Origin: Oscillospiraceae bacterium | GTDB taxonomy: Bacteria; Bacillota; Clostridia; Oscillospirales; Ruminococcaceae | Assembly: GCA_017399765.1 (NCBI GenBank) | Contig: JAFQBH010000025.1 | Coordinates: 1 to 47,812, forward strand | Length of the DNA: 47,812 nucleotides | Direction of reading: 5' to 3' | Shown here: piece after piece, positions 20,639 to 28,857 of the stretch | Position numbering within the stretch: position 1 is the first letter of the stretch | How the letters are laid out: each line of letters opens with the position of its first letter | Program-made: the position numbers and the translations under genes | The notes under the pieces: generated by a model | Told to the model about the DNA's origin: nothing | Databases searched by the model: none | Seen by the model: only the letters and a program-made list of their open reading frames with translations

Positions 20639-21934
20639 ATGGAATATGAAGAAAGCCTTGAATATATCGCGAATTTTCCGCGGTTCAAAAAAGAACCTTC
20701 CCTCGAAGAAATGAAAAAGCTTCTTGAAAGGCTTGGAAATCCGCAGGAAAAACTTCGGAGCATAAACGTTGCCGGAACGAATGGAAAAGGTTCGACCGTT
20801 GCAATGCTCGCTTCGGTTTTGAGCACAGCGGGTTATAAAACCGGAAGATATATTTCTCCTTATGTGCTCGAATTCCGCGAGCGAATGATGATAAACGGAA
20901 AAATGATCGGTAAAAAGCGCCTTGCAAAAATCGTTGAAATGGTTAAAAAGGAAGCTGACGCTCTTCTTGAAGAGGGAACAATGCTCAACGCTTTTGAAAT
21001 AACGACCGCCTGCGCAATGCTTTGGTTTGCGGAAGAAAACTGTGATTTTGTGGTGCTCGAAGCGGGAATGGGCGGAAGATTTGACGCAACCAACACCGTT
21101 CCGGAACCGGTTTTGCAGATCATAACCGCCGTCGGGTTTGACCATACGGAGATTTTGGGTGATACTCTTGCAAAAATCACCGAAGAAAAATGCGGAATTC
21201 TCCGCCCGGGCTGCACCCTTCTTACTTCTCCGGGGCAGGAGCAGGAAGTCCTTACAACAATGCTCAACAAATGCGCCGAACTTGACGCAACTTTTGTGAC
21301 CGGTGCGGCCGGAAAGGCAAAAATTGTTTCCGAAGATGTTTCCGGAATGGATATTCTGGTTGGAAAAACGGAGCTTGCCCTTTCTCTCGGCGGAAAACAC
21401 CAGATAAACAACCTGCTTACGGTATATTCCGCCGTAAGTATCCTTCGGGAAAAGCATTTTGTTATAAAAGATGAGCATCTTGTTGAGGGAATTGCCGCAA
21501 CAAGATTCCCCGCAAGGTTTGAACTTTGCTCAAAAGAGCCGATAGTTATCCTTGACGGTGCTCATAACCCACAGGCGGCAAAGGCTCTTGCGGTGAACGT
21601 AAGAGAATTTTTGCCCGAAAAGCGGATTTTGCTTTGCGGAATGATGGCGGATAAGGATTGCGAAACCGTTATGGCGGAACTTGCGCCCTGTTTTGAGCAC
21701 GTTATAACTGTTCCGGTTCAGAACCCGAGAATGGTTGATCCGGAAAAACTTGCGGAAATGGCCTCGAAATACTGCAAAAACGTTGAAGCAAAGGAAAACG
21801 CAAAGGAAGCCCTTGCCGAAACCCTTGAAAATCTTAAAGATGACGAGGCTTTGGTCGTTGCGGGTTCGCTTTATCTTGCTTCGGAACTTCGTCCGATGCT
21901 CATGAAATTCAAAGGCAACCCGAACATTCAATAA
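20639..21934 (+). CDS. folC: Bifunctional folylpolyglutamate synthase/dihydrofolate synthase
   Basis: This 431-residue Mur-ligase-like enzyme adds glutamate to folates. The P-loop GTNGKGS lies at residues 46-52, and the folate-site segment GRYISPYVLEFRERM follows. The conserved ATNTV and GFDHTEILG motifs are in the middle. A C-terminal Mur ligase domain begins near DGAHNPQAA. The first methionine follows GAAAGGCGG. It may be transcribed with the following hydrolase gene, which starts nine bases after its stop. Confidence 0.95.
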   Translation: MEYEESLEYIANFPRFKKEPSLEEMKKLLERLGNPQEKLRSINVAGTNGKGSTVAMLASVLSTAGYKTGRYISPYVLEFRERMMINGKMIGKKRLAKIVEMVKKEADALLEEGTMLNAFEITTACAMLWFAEENCDFVVLEAGMGGRFDATNTVPEPVLQIITAVGFDHTEILGDTLAKITEEKCGILRPGCTLLTSPGQEQEVLTTMLNKCAELDATFVTGAAGKAKIVSEDVSGMDILVGKTELALSLGGKHQINNLLTVYSAVSILREKHFVIKDEHLVEGIAATRFPARFELCSKEPIVILDGAHNPQAAKALAVNVREFLPEKRILLCGMMADKDCETVMAELAPCFEHVITVPVQNPRMVDPEKLAEMASKYCKNVEAKENAKEALAETLENLKDDEALVVAGSLYLASELRPMLMKFKGNPNIQ

Positions 21935-21943
21935 GGTGAGCAC

Positions 21944-22549
21944 ATGGCGGAGATAATAAAAATAACCGACAGGATTTCTTACATCAAAGCGACAGAAAAG
22001 CCGCTTTCCGCCGATGTCGGCATAGTTGAAGGCGATGAATTTATGTGGATCTTTGATATCGGCGCAGATGAATCTGTCCCTATGTCATTAAACAAAATTC
22101 AAAAACCGAAAAACGCGGTGATCTCTCATTTTCATCCCGATCACATGGGGAATCTTGAACATGCCGAGCTTGAAAACATCTATCTCGGCGGGAACACTTT
22201 TAAATATGCGAAATGCGGAACCGTTGTTGAAGACGATGTTTTCTTTGACGATGGTGAAAAGATACATATCTTTCCGCTTCCTTCAAGCCACGCAAAAGGT
22301 TCCCTCGGAATGGAAATCGGCGATTATGCCTTCCTCGGCGATGCAACATATTCCACAATGAAGCAGGGAAGGGTCTGCTACAACGCTTCGGTGCTCAAAG
22401 AGGAAATTGCGGTGCTCAAAAAACTTTCCGCAAAATTTTTCCTCATAAGCCATGATGAAAAATTTATTCGACAGAAGGAAGAAATCATCGGGGAACTTGA
22501 AGAAATCTATAATAAACGCAACCCGAAAGAAAGTTTTATATGGATATAA
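21944..22549 (+). CDS. Metallo-beta-lactamase-fold hydrolase
   Basis: This 201-residue protein has the metal motif SHFHPDHMGN (His62, His64, Asp66, His67). Further metal-ligand candidates are in SSHAKGS and LGDATY, and a closing SHDE. It is shorter than lactamases and glyoxalase II and carries no extra domain. The substrate is unknown. The start follows AAGGTGAG directly after folC. A bidirectional terminator follows the stop codon. Confidence 0.85.
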   Translation: MAEIIKITDRISYIKATEKPLSADVGIVEGDEFMWIFDIGADESVPMSLNKIQKPKNAVISHFHPDHMGNLEHAELENIYLGGNTFKYAKCGTVVEDDVFFDDGEKIHIFPLPSSHAKGSLGMEIGDYAFLGDATYSTMKQGRVCYNASVLKEEIAVLKKLSAKFFLISHDEKFIRQKEEIIGELEEIYNKRNPKESFIWI

Positions 22550-22580
22550 AAAATCCCGCCTTCGAAGGCGGGATTTTTGT
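22549..22580. terminator. Bidirectional terminator
   Basis: ATCCCGCC and GGCGGGAT (22553-22560, 22567-22574) enclose TTCGAA, with A-run and T-run flanks. It separates the MBL-fold gene from the convergent histidine kinase gene. Confidence 0.92.
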
Positions 22581-22584
22581 TATA

Positions 22585-24030
22585 TCAATCTTTAAAAACC
22601 GGAAGTTCGATCCAGAATTCGGTTCCTTTACCGAGTTCGCTTTGAACTCCGCAGGTTCCGCCGCACATTTTTATTCCGGTGTTTACTATTGCAAGACCAA
22701 GTCCTGCGCCGCCGCCCATTCCTTTCTGATATCGCTCCCAGATTCCGTCGAGCATTTCCGGCGGAATTCCGCGGCCGTTATCAATAACGGAAACTTTTAC
22801 TTTTCCGTTTTCGGTGGTCTGGCGGACAACAATGGAAACATCTTCTCCGCCGTGGATAACCGCGTTGTTTACAAGGTTATAAATCGCTTCGGAAACAAGG
22901 ACCTCATCCGCATTGACGTAAACATCGCCGTCGTTTTCAAAAGATATATCCGTTTTTCCGGCGGAAAGTTTTTCAAATTGAGTGACGATATCCGAAGCTT
23001 CGTCGGTGATGCAGAAAACTACCGGATGGAAATTGAAGTTTCCGCTTTGGAGTTTTGAAAGATCGAGAGCGTCGTTGACAAGCTTTGTAAGGCGCTTTGT
23101 TTCGTCGATGATTATCTGGATATTTTCGGAATTGTTTTCGCCGGGAATATCGCGCATCATTTCGCCGTAACCGCCTATCATGGTAAGCGGAGTACGAAGG
23201 TCATGGCTCACGTTTGCAAGAAGTTCCTTCCGGAGTTTATCGGTTTTACGAAGTTTTTGGGTTGTGTTGTTGAGCGTTTCGCTGAGCTGGGTAAGTTCGC
23301 TGCAGCCGCCGCCTTCAAAAACAACTTCATAATCGCCGGTTGCAAGCTGTTTTGCGGAATCCGAAAGGCTGCTTATGGGGCTTGAAAGACCTTTTGAAGC
23401 GATGAAAGCAAAAATTATTCCGGCGCCGAAAGCAAAAATGCTTGCTACGGAAAGAATTATCATAAGTACTTCGCCCATTGAAGCAATGGGTTCCATTCTT
23501 GAAAGTATCACAAGAAGAGATTTTTCTCCGGAAGGAGATTTTACTTCCGTTGCCATGATCATGCTGCTGAAATCGTTTTGTTCGGGAACGTTTCCGACGA
23601 AATGGGTCGGGTCATATTCGAGAAAAACGCCGCTGTCGGTAAAAACGCCGGTGGATTCAACTTCGGTGATATATGTTCCGCCGTTTTTTGAAGCGAGGTT
23701 CCAGTATTCAAGAATTCCTTTGGAAGCTTTATCGAAACGGACGCTTGTTGAACGTTCGGTTGCGCTTTTTATCATTCCGTTTTCGCTGAGGATATATATT
23801 GAAATTTCGTTTTCCTGGCTAATGGAAATAAGAAGGCTGTCAAGTTCCGGGTTGTCGATGTTTTCGGAAATTGTTTTCGAATGTTCCTTCATGGTTTCTT
23901 TGGTATAAAGGGCATAGATGCTGTCCAGAAGAACCGTTTGCATAAGCCAGAGGATTATAAGCATCGAAACGGCAAAGCCGATGAAATAGGTGCAAAGCTT
24001 CCAGCGTATTGATACTTTATCACTCGTCAA
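22585..24030 (-). CDS. Membrane sensor histidine kinase
   Basis: This protein of about 481 residues senses an extracellular signal and phosphorylates its partner regulator. Two membrane helices (about 10-34 and 189-212) flank an extracellular domain of about 150 residues. HAMP, HisKA with the phosphorylated His in NVSHDLRTPL (about residue 276) and HATPase_c with NLVNNAVIHGG, DNGRGI and GAGLGLAIV follow. Its 5' end overlaps the regulator gene. The start is uncertain: TTG at 24030 has a GGAG at a workable distance, while TTG at 24042 has that GGAG touching it. The ligand is unknown. Confidence 0.92.
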   Translation of the reverse strand: MTSDKVSIRWKLCTYFIGFAVSMLIILWLMQTVLLDSIYALYTKETMKEHSKTISENIDNPELDSLLISISQENEISIYILSENGMIKSATERSTSVRFDKASKGILEYWNLASKNGGTYITEVESTGVFTDSGVFLEYDPTHFVGNVPEQNDFSSMIMATEVKSPSGEKSLLVILSRMEPIASMGEVLMIILSVASIFAFGAGIIFAFIASKGLSSPISSLSDSAKQLATGDYEVVFEGGGCSELTQLSETLNNTTQKLRKTDKLRKELLANVSHDLRTPLTMIGGYGEMMRDIPGENNSENIQIIIDETKRLTKLVNDALDLSKLQSGNFNFHPVVFCITDEASDIVTQFEKLSAGKTDISFENDGDVYVNADEVLVSEAIYNLVNNAVIHGGEDVSIVVRQTTENGKVKVSVIDNGRGIPPEMLDGIWERYQKGMGGGAGLGLAIVNTGIKMCGGTCGVQSELGKGTEFWIELPVFKD

Positions 24031-24691
24031 AGCGATAGCCAACTCCTCTCAGGGTGGAGATACAGCGACTGTATGGGCCGAGTATCTTGCGAAGCTGTTT
24101 TATATGGGTATCTATGGTTCTGTCGTCGCCGAGGAAATCATAGCCCCAGACTTCGTTTATGAGTTTTTCGCGGGAAAGGGCGATTCCGCGGTTTTTCACA
24201 AGGAAGAAGAAAAGATCATATTCGCGGGGGGACATATCGACGTGTTTTCCGTCAACGATAACAAGTCTTCCGGTAAAATCAACGGTAAGGCCTTCGTGCT
24301 GATAAACTTCCTTAGCTTCCGGAAGAGAAATTCCGCCGCGTTTTAAAATTGCGCCAATGCGCATCATAAGTTCCTTCGGGGAAAAGGGTTTTACAACGTA
24401 ATCGTCAACGCCGGATTCAAAGCCGTGGACTTTGTCATATTCTTCGCCTCTTGCGGAAAGCATTATTATCGGAACGTTGGAAAATTTTCTTATTTCGCGG
24501 CAGGCGGAAAAACCGTCCAGTTCCGGCATCATAACGTCCATGATTATTATGTCGGGGTCACTTGTTTTGCAGGTTTCAAGAGCCTTGAGTCCGTTGGAGG
24601 CTTCGCAGACTTCGTAACCTTCGAATTTGGCATATTTTTTAATAAGGTCGCGTACTCTAAGTTCGTCATCAACGATAAGTATTTTGCTCAT
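24020..24691 (-). CDS. OmpR-family response regulator
   Basis: This 223-residue protein has a receiver domain with Asp8-Asp9, phosphoryl acceptor Asp52 (IIIMDVMMPE) and Lys101 (VVKPF). A winged-helix DNA-binding domain at about 130-223 (SPREYDLFFFL, TIDTHIKQLRKIL, TLRGVGYRF) follows. It overlaps the kinase gene and is its cognate partner. An imperfect inverted repeat upstream (24731-24753) could be an autoregulatory site. AAAGGAAG precedes the start. Confidence 0.95.
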   Translation of the reverse strand: MSKILIVDDELRVRDLIKKYAKFEGYEVCEASNGLKALETCKTSDPDIIIMDVMMPELDGFSACREIRKFSNVPIIMLSARGEEYDKVHGFESGVDDYVVKPFSPKELMMRIGAILKRGGISLPEAKEVYQHEGLTVDFTGRLVIVDGKHVDMSPREYDLFFFLVKNRGIALSREKLINEVWGYDFLGDDRTIDTHIKQLRKILGPYSRCISTLRGVGYRFDE

Positions 24692-24772
24692 TTTTTCAGC
24701 TTCCTTTCATGGTATGCTGTCCGCATTTTAACATTACATAGTGTGCATAATGTGATGATTGAAAAAATAGAT

Positions 24773-25003
24773 TTATTTTTTATCAATAAGATCATCAAGA
24801 AGATTTTTTATTGTTTTTCTGCGAAATTCCGTTTCTTTAGGAGCAAGATAAAAACGCCCCTTTTCAAAAGTAAGGCAATCGCCGCTTTTTGAATTTTCCG
24901 GAAGGCGGCTTGCGGAAACAAAGAGCATTGCGCCGTCGGAATTTTCAACCGCGGCAATGCCTTCTTCAATTCTGTCAAGGCGATAAATTTCCAAAGCGAT
25001 CAT
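24773..25003 (-). CDS. DUF3006-type small protein
   Basis: This 76-residue protein starts with a short beta-strand segment, IYRLDRIEEGIAAVE, that resembles the DUF3006 family. Those small proteins often sit beside ComEC-like MBL hydrolases, as this one does. It begins one base after the stop of the upstream MBL gene, so the two are translationally coupled. No catalytic residues are evident. Confidence 0.72.
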   Translation of the reverse strand: MIALEIYRLDRIEEGIAAVENSDGAMLFVSASRLPENSKSGDCLTFEKGRFYLAPKETEFRRKTIKNLLDDLIDKK

Positions 25004-25004
25004 C

Positions 25005-25931
25005 TCATTTCCTTGTTGTTACGGTAACAGTTTTTCCGTCGGAACCGAAAACTATGTCACCGTCATAGTCTGTTCGGTAATATTTTATTTCAAAATCATT
25101 AAAAACTGAAATCACTTCTTTATGCGGGTGGCCGTAATCGTTGTTATAACCGCAGGAAATTGCGGCATATTCAGGGCTTGCGGCCTTAAGAAAAAGCGCG
25201 CAGTTTGAAGTTGAACTTCCGTGGTGACCGGCATTTAAAACGGTGCAGGAAACATCTGCGCCGGAATCAAGAAGCAAAAGTTCGGCTTCCTCTTCGGCAT
25301 CGCCGGTGAAAAGAAAACTTGTTTCACCAAAGGTGAGTTTTGAAATTACGGAATAATTGTTGAGGTTATCTCCGGAATATCCGGCGGGACCCAGAATTTC
25401 CAGAACAGCGCCGCCGCCAAGTTCAAAAACCTTTCCGTTTTCCGAATAGGAAACGGGAATGTTTCTTTTTGAAAGAGTTTTCAGGAAATCCTCAAAAAGA
25501 GAGGTAGTCGGAAGAAATTCCTCCGGAATTTCCGGAATTATAACTTCAGAAACCGGAAATTTTTTGATGATATCGGAAGCGGAACCAATGTGGTCCGCAT
25601 GGGGATGTGTTGCAATGAAAAGATCAATACTGAAAACGCCCTTGGTGCGAAGGTAGTTTTCAATTTTTCGTTCGCAACCGATGTTGCCGGCATCAATCAG
25701 AACAGTTTTTTCCGGAGCTTTTATAAGGATACATTCCGCCTGGTCAACGTCGATAAAATGGACTTCCAGTTCGGAACTTTCTGCAACGTTGCCTTGAACC
25801 GTTGTAAGAAGTTTAAGGTAAAAATCGTCGGAAATTATTCCGTGTTCATATAAAGTTGCGCCCAGAAAGACAACTATTATGGCGAAAAGCGCCGCAATAA
25901 GTCCGCTTGGATTTTTGTTAAATGCTTTCAT
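25005..25931 (-). CDS. ComEC/Rec2-like metallo-beta-lactamase hydrolase, membrane-anchored
   Basis: This 308-residue protein has an N-terminal membrane helix (about 9-26) and then a soluble MBL domain facing outward. The metal motif THPHADHIGS contains His109, His111, Asp113 and His114. Other ligands are in FTGDAEEEAE and NAGHHGSSTS. This is the extracellular hydrolase domain of ComEC without the channel, a common stand-alone form in Firmicutes that may cut nucleic acid or another phosphodiester. It is followed by the DUF3006 gene and overlaps the upstream SLOG gene by 14 bases. Confidence 0.87.
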   Translation of the reverse strand: MKAFNKNPSGLIAALFAIIVVFLGATLYEHGIISDDFYLKLLTTVQGNVAESSELEVHFIDVDQAECILIKAPEKTVLIDAGNIGCERKIENYLRTKGVFSIDLFIATHPHADHIGSASDIIKKFPVSEVIIPEIPEEFLPTTSLFEDFLKTLSKRNIPVSYSENGKVFELGGGAVLEILGPAGYSGDNLNNYSVISKLTFGETSFLFTGDAEEEAELLLLDSGADVSCTVLNAGHHGSSTSNCALFLKAASPEYAAISCGYNNDYGHPHKEVISVFNDFEIKYYRTDYDGDIVFGSDGKTVTVTTRK

Positions 25932-26421
25932 AAAGATTCACCGTTTCAAGACCATTTTCAAGCGCATAGTTCCAGCAATGTGCGGTTCCGCCGGAAAGAC
26001 CGTTATAATATCCGATTATGCGGCTTGAGTTATCGACCATATATTTGTTTCTGCTGTGTTCACATCCCGGAACGTATTTTTCGGAAAGAGATATTACGGA
26101 ATCTGCTTTTGCAAGGACATTCTTTATGCGTTTTGAAATTGCCGCGCTGTGGTGTTCACAAGCTTCGGAATACGGAAGAACGGAAATCAGAGCGATGCCT
26201 TCAAATTCACTTTTCATTTCAAGAACGATTTCGGCGGCGAAAAGGTCGAAACCTTCAGCCATTCCGCTCATAAAAAAGCGGAAGCCGTCGTAATAAGCGT
26301 CAAAAACTGCAGAGCGAATATTGGTTTTAAGGGCGGCAATTTCTGCTGAATATTCGTTTCCTTCCATGGGAAGGCGCTTTGGGCGGGGTCCAGTGAAACA
26401 ACAGGTGGTTTCGGGGTTCAT
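25918..26421 (-). CDS. SLOG-family (YpsA/DUF1273-like) protein
   Basis: This 167-residue protein resembles YpsA-type SLOG proteins: an N-terminal CCFTGPRPKRLP strand-loop, a glycine-containing FMSGMAEGFDLFAAE segment and ISVLPYSEACEHHS. SLOG domains bind nucleotides or nucleotide-like ligands, and several act in stress or defence signalling. No effector domain is attached. It is coupled to its neighbours at both ends (ATGA overlap at 26418-26421 and a 14-base overlap with the MBL gene). Its role is not known. Confidence 0.8.
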   Translation of the reverse strand: MNPETTCCFTGPRPKRLPMEGNEYSAEIAALKTNIRSAVFDAYYDGFRFFMSGMAEGFDLFAAEIVLEMKSEFEGIALISVLPYSEACEHHSAAISKRIKNVLAKADSVISLSEKYVPGCEHSRNKYMVDNSSRIIGYYNGLSGGTAHCWNYALENGLETVNLYESI

Positions 26422-27173
26422 AAGGCGGTTCCTTTCTCTATGACCCAGAAAAATGCGGAAAGAACGCCATAAATGACCGGCTGATGAACGATATAGATCG
26501 CAAGGGTGTTTGAACCGATTTTACAGAGAAAATCGCTGTGTTTGTTCATCATAAAATCCGGAATTTTGCGTTCCTTAAACCATTTTCCGATAAAGCAACC
26601 AAAAAGGAAAAGAAAAAACCAGGGAAGAAGCGGAAAATAATCCGCAGAGCGGAAACCGGGTCCGGGAAGACCGATCACCGCAAGATATTTTGAAAAATAA
26701 AGTTCAGAAGGAACGGCAATGTTTCCGAACATTATATTTCTTGAAGGAAGACCGTAAAGGCAAAGAAAAGCCGAAAGGGAAATTACTGCGCCGAGAAGAG
26801 CGGGCGCCTTTTTTACGGATTTTCTGAAAATATAATAGATCATCATTGAAACGCCGAGAAAATGAAGAATACCGAACCAGATAGTTTGGGAACGCATGAA
26901 AAAATAGGTTCCCAAGGTCATTAACATTCCGCAGCCGAAAACAACAAGACCATGTTTAAGGGCGTTTTTGGTAAGCCTTGAAGAGATTCCGGCAATTATG
27001 ATGAAGGTTGAACATACCGCCAGCTGAAGGGTATCCCAGCCTGCTGAAAAGAAATCAAAATCAAGACCGAAAATTGCGTAAAGATCGTAAGCCGCATGAT
27101 AAACTATCATTCCGATAAGCGCCAGAGCGCGCATTTCATCAAGGAAGAAAATTCTTCCGCCTTTTCCTGCCAT
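26418..27173 (-). CDS. DUF1624/HGSNAT-like integral membrane acyltransferase
   Basis: This 251-residue protein opens with FLDEMRALALIGMIVYHAAYDL, the catalytic-site region of the DUF1624/heparan-alpha-glucosaminide N-acetyltransferase-like family. Seven or more hydrophobic helices follow. Family members may transfer acyl groups to surface glycans; the substrate here is unknown. Start 27173 follows AAAAGGAGGTG at 27181-27191 on the complementary strand. It is the first gene of a four-gene minus-strand operon. Confidence 0.8.
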   Translation of the reverse strand: MAGKGGRIFFLDEMRALALIGMIVYHAAYDLYAIFGLDFDFFSAGWDTLQLAVCSTFIIIAGISSRLTKNALKHGLVVFGCGMLMTLGTYFFMRSQTIWFGILHFLGVSMMIYYIFRKSVKKAPALLGAVISLSAFLCLYGLPSRNIMFGNIAVPSELYFSKYLAVIGLPGPGFRSADYFPLLPWFFLFLFGCFIGKWFKERKIPDFMMNKHSDFLCKIGSNTLAIYIVHQPVIYGVLSAFFWVIEKGTAL

Positions 27174-27198
27174 AAAAAGCACCTCCTTTTATGCTAAC

Positions 27199-27227
27199 AT
27201 TATATAACAACTCAAAAAGATGTGCAA
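27199..27227 (-). promoter_or_regulatory. Promoter of the DUF1624-SLOG-MBL-DUF3006 operon
   Basis: On the minus strand TTGCAC (27222-27227) and TATAAT (27199-27204) are separated by 17 bases. The ribosome binding site follows shortly after. Confidence 0.85.
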
Positions 27228-27284
27228 TTATTTTATAGGTACAACGAATGAAATCGCTTTTTAAAAAATTGTAAATATTTATTA

Positions 27285-27319
27285 TTGCACTTGTGCAAAA
27301 GGATATTTTTTGGTATTAT
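27285..27319 (+). promoter_or_regulatory. Promoter with palindrome upstream of the acidic membrane protein gene
   Basis: TTGTGC (27291-27296) and TATTAT (27314-27319) are separated by 17 bases. The -35 lies within the perfect palindrome TTGCACTTGTGCAA (27285-27298), a possible operator. The divergent promoter has TTGCAC as its -35. Confidence 0.6.
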
Positions 27320-27386
27320 TATTTTGTGAAACTATGAGAACATATAAAAATTCGTGAAAAATGTTTGATATATGAAAGGAAAAATT

Positions 27387-28697
27387 ATGGCAGAAAAAAA
27401 CAACGGTTGGGAAAAACCCGAAGAAAAATTTCCGGAAACGGAACTTGAAGACAGTTTTGCGGTTTTTTTCAGTGAGGAAGAAGAAACAGAAGTTTCGGCC
27501 AAAGGAAAAAAACGCCGCAAAAGCAAAAACGGACCGGATATTCTTGCGGTTTCCGAGGAAACCGATGAAGGATTCGTTATCGAAGAAGTTGTCGCTCTTG
27601 ATACCGGCAAAGAAATTGTTAACATAAAAGAGGAAACCGCGGAAACAACCGATGAGCACAAAGATGAGCACGAAATTTCAGAAGAAGAAAATGCCGATGC
27701 TCATGCGGAAAATGCGAATTTCGAAGAAGATAAAACAAGCGAAGAACTTTCTGAAGACGAAATTGTTGTGGATCTTTCTTCCGGTGAAACTGAAGAACCG
27801 GGTAAAAAGAAAAAAGTTTTTTTCGAGAAAGCGAAAAAACATATAAGCAGTAAAAGAAAACATAAATATGCCGCAACGGTTGGCGCTGTGCTTATAGCGC
27901 TTGCAGTTCTCGGAACCATTAGCCTTTGCTCAATTCTTATAAATCTTGGGGCAAGGGTTCTTGATAACACAAGCCAGAAAGAGGCGTTTGAATGGAAAAT
28001 TTATCCTCTTCTTATGTTTGACCCGGCAACTTTTGAAGACCCAAGCCAGCTTGAAGAGGTTTTTGTGCTTAAAACTTCCCTTTGGTCAACTCTTCTTGAA
28101 AACCGCACCAAATATGCTTATGATGACAACGGAATGCTTCTTGTTCCGGCTTCTGACCTTGATGTTGCGGCAAAAAGACTTTACGGAAGCGCAGTGGTGC
28201 TTAAACACCAGACTTTTTCCGAAGGATATGACTTTTTCTATCTTTTTGATGAGGAGACAAATACTTATTCCGTTCCTATCATGGGACAGACCGCCGGTTA
28301 TGCGCCGAAGGTTGTTGATATCAGCAAAAACGGAAACCTTTATACTCTTATAGTCGGTTACGTTGCGCCGACAACACTTTGGAACGTAAGCGAGGACGGT
28401 TCAAAAGAATCTGTTCCGGATAAATATCTTTATTATGATCTTGAGAAACTTGACGGAGGAAACTATATAATTAAATCCGTAAGAAGAATTCCGGAAGATG
28501 AACTTCCCGAAGACCTTGAAGTTTCGGATATGCAGAGCCTTAATGCTACTCAGTATTTTGACTATGATGCAATTCAGCAGGAACAGATGAACCAGCAGAT
28601 TGAAGGAAACGAAGAACCGGAAAATTCCGAAGCAGACAATGAAGGCGAAACAAAAGAAACCGACGTTTCCGAAGAGAATTCTTCCGGAGAAGAATAA
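27387..28697 (+). CDS. Unknown bitopic membrane protein with acidic tails
   Basis: I do not recognise this 436-residue protein. A long Glu-rich, probably disordered cytoplasmic region (about 1-145) contains a basic patch (KGKKRRKSK). Lys/Arg-rich residues then lead into one membrane helix at about 161-186. The outer part (about 195-385) looks folded, with alternating hydrophobic strands and a YLYYDLEKLDGGNYIIKS segment. An acidic tail of about 45 residues ends the protein. ATG 27387 follows GAAAGGA; an in-frame ATG at 27372 overlaps that site. It is a single gene with its own promoter and terminator. Confidence 0.75.
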   Translation: MAEKNNGWEKPEEKFPETELEDSFAVFFSEEEETEVSAKGKKRRKSKNGPDILAVSEETDEGFVIEEVVALDTGKEIVNIKEETAETTDEHKDEHEISEEENADAHAENANFEEDKTSEELSEDEIVVDLSSGETEEPGKKKKVFFEKAKKHISSKRKHKYAATVGAVLIALAVLGTISLCSILINLGARVLDNTSQKEAFEWKIYPLLMFDPATFEDPSQLEEVFVLKTSLWSTLLENRTKYAYDDNGMLLVPASDLDVAAKRLYGSAVVLKHQTFSEGYDFFYLFDEETNTYSVPIMGQTAGYAPKVVDISKNGNLYTLIVGYVAPTTLWNVSEDGSKESVPDKYLYYDLEKLDGGNYIIKSVRRIPEDELPEDLEVSDMQSLNATQYFDYDAIQQEQMNQQIEGNEEPENSEADNEGETKETDVSEENSSGEE

Positions 28698-28710
28698 CGG
28701 CGAAAAACAA

Positions 28711-28738
28711 AATCCCGCGTTTTACGCGGGATTTTTTT
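28711..28738 (+). terminator. Terminator of the acidic membrane protein gene
   Basis: AATCCCGCGT and ACGCGGGATT (28711-28720, 28724-28733) enclose a TTT loop, and seven T residues follow. Confidence 0.92.
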
Positions 28739-28773
28739 GTGCTTTTCGGCATTTCGGTTTTTGTAAATTTCCA

Positions 28774-28802
28774 TTGAAAAAGAGCGGATATGGTGATATA
28801 AT
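28774..28802 (+). promoter_or_regulatory. Promoter of the recJ-relA operon
   Basis: TTGAAA (28774-28779) and TATAAT (28797-28802) are separated by 17 bases, about 55 bases before the chosen recJ start. Confidence 0.82.
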
Positions 28803-28857
28803 TATTTAAATATTTTAAATTATAATGGCAGAGTGTTTTATTGCGGAGGTTATGGGA

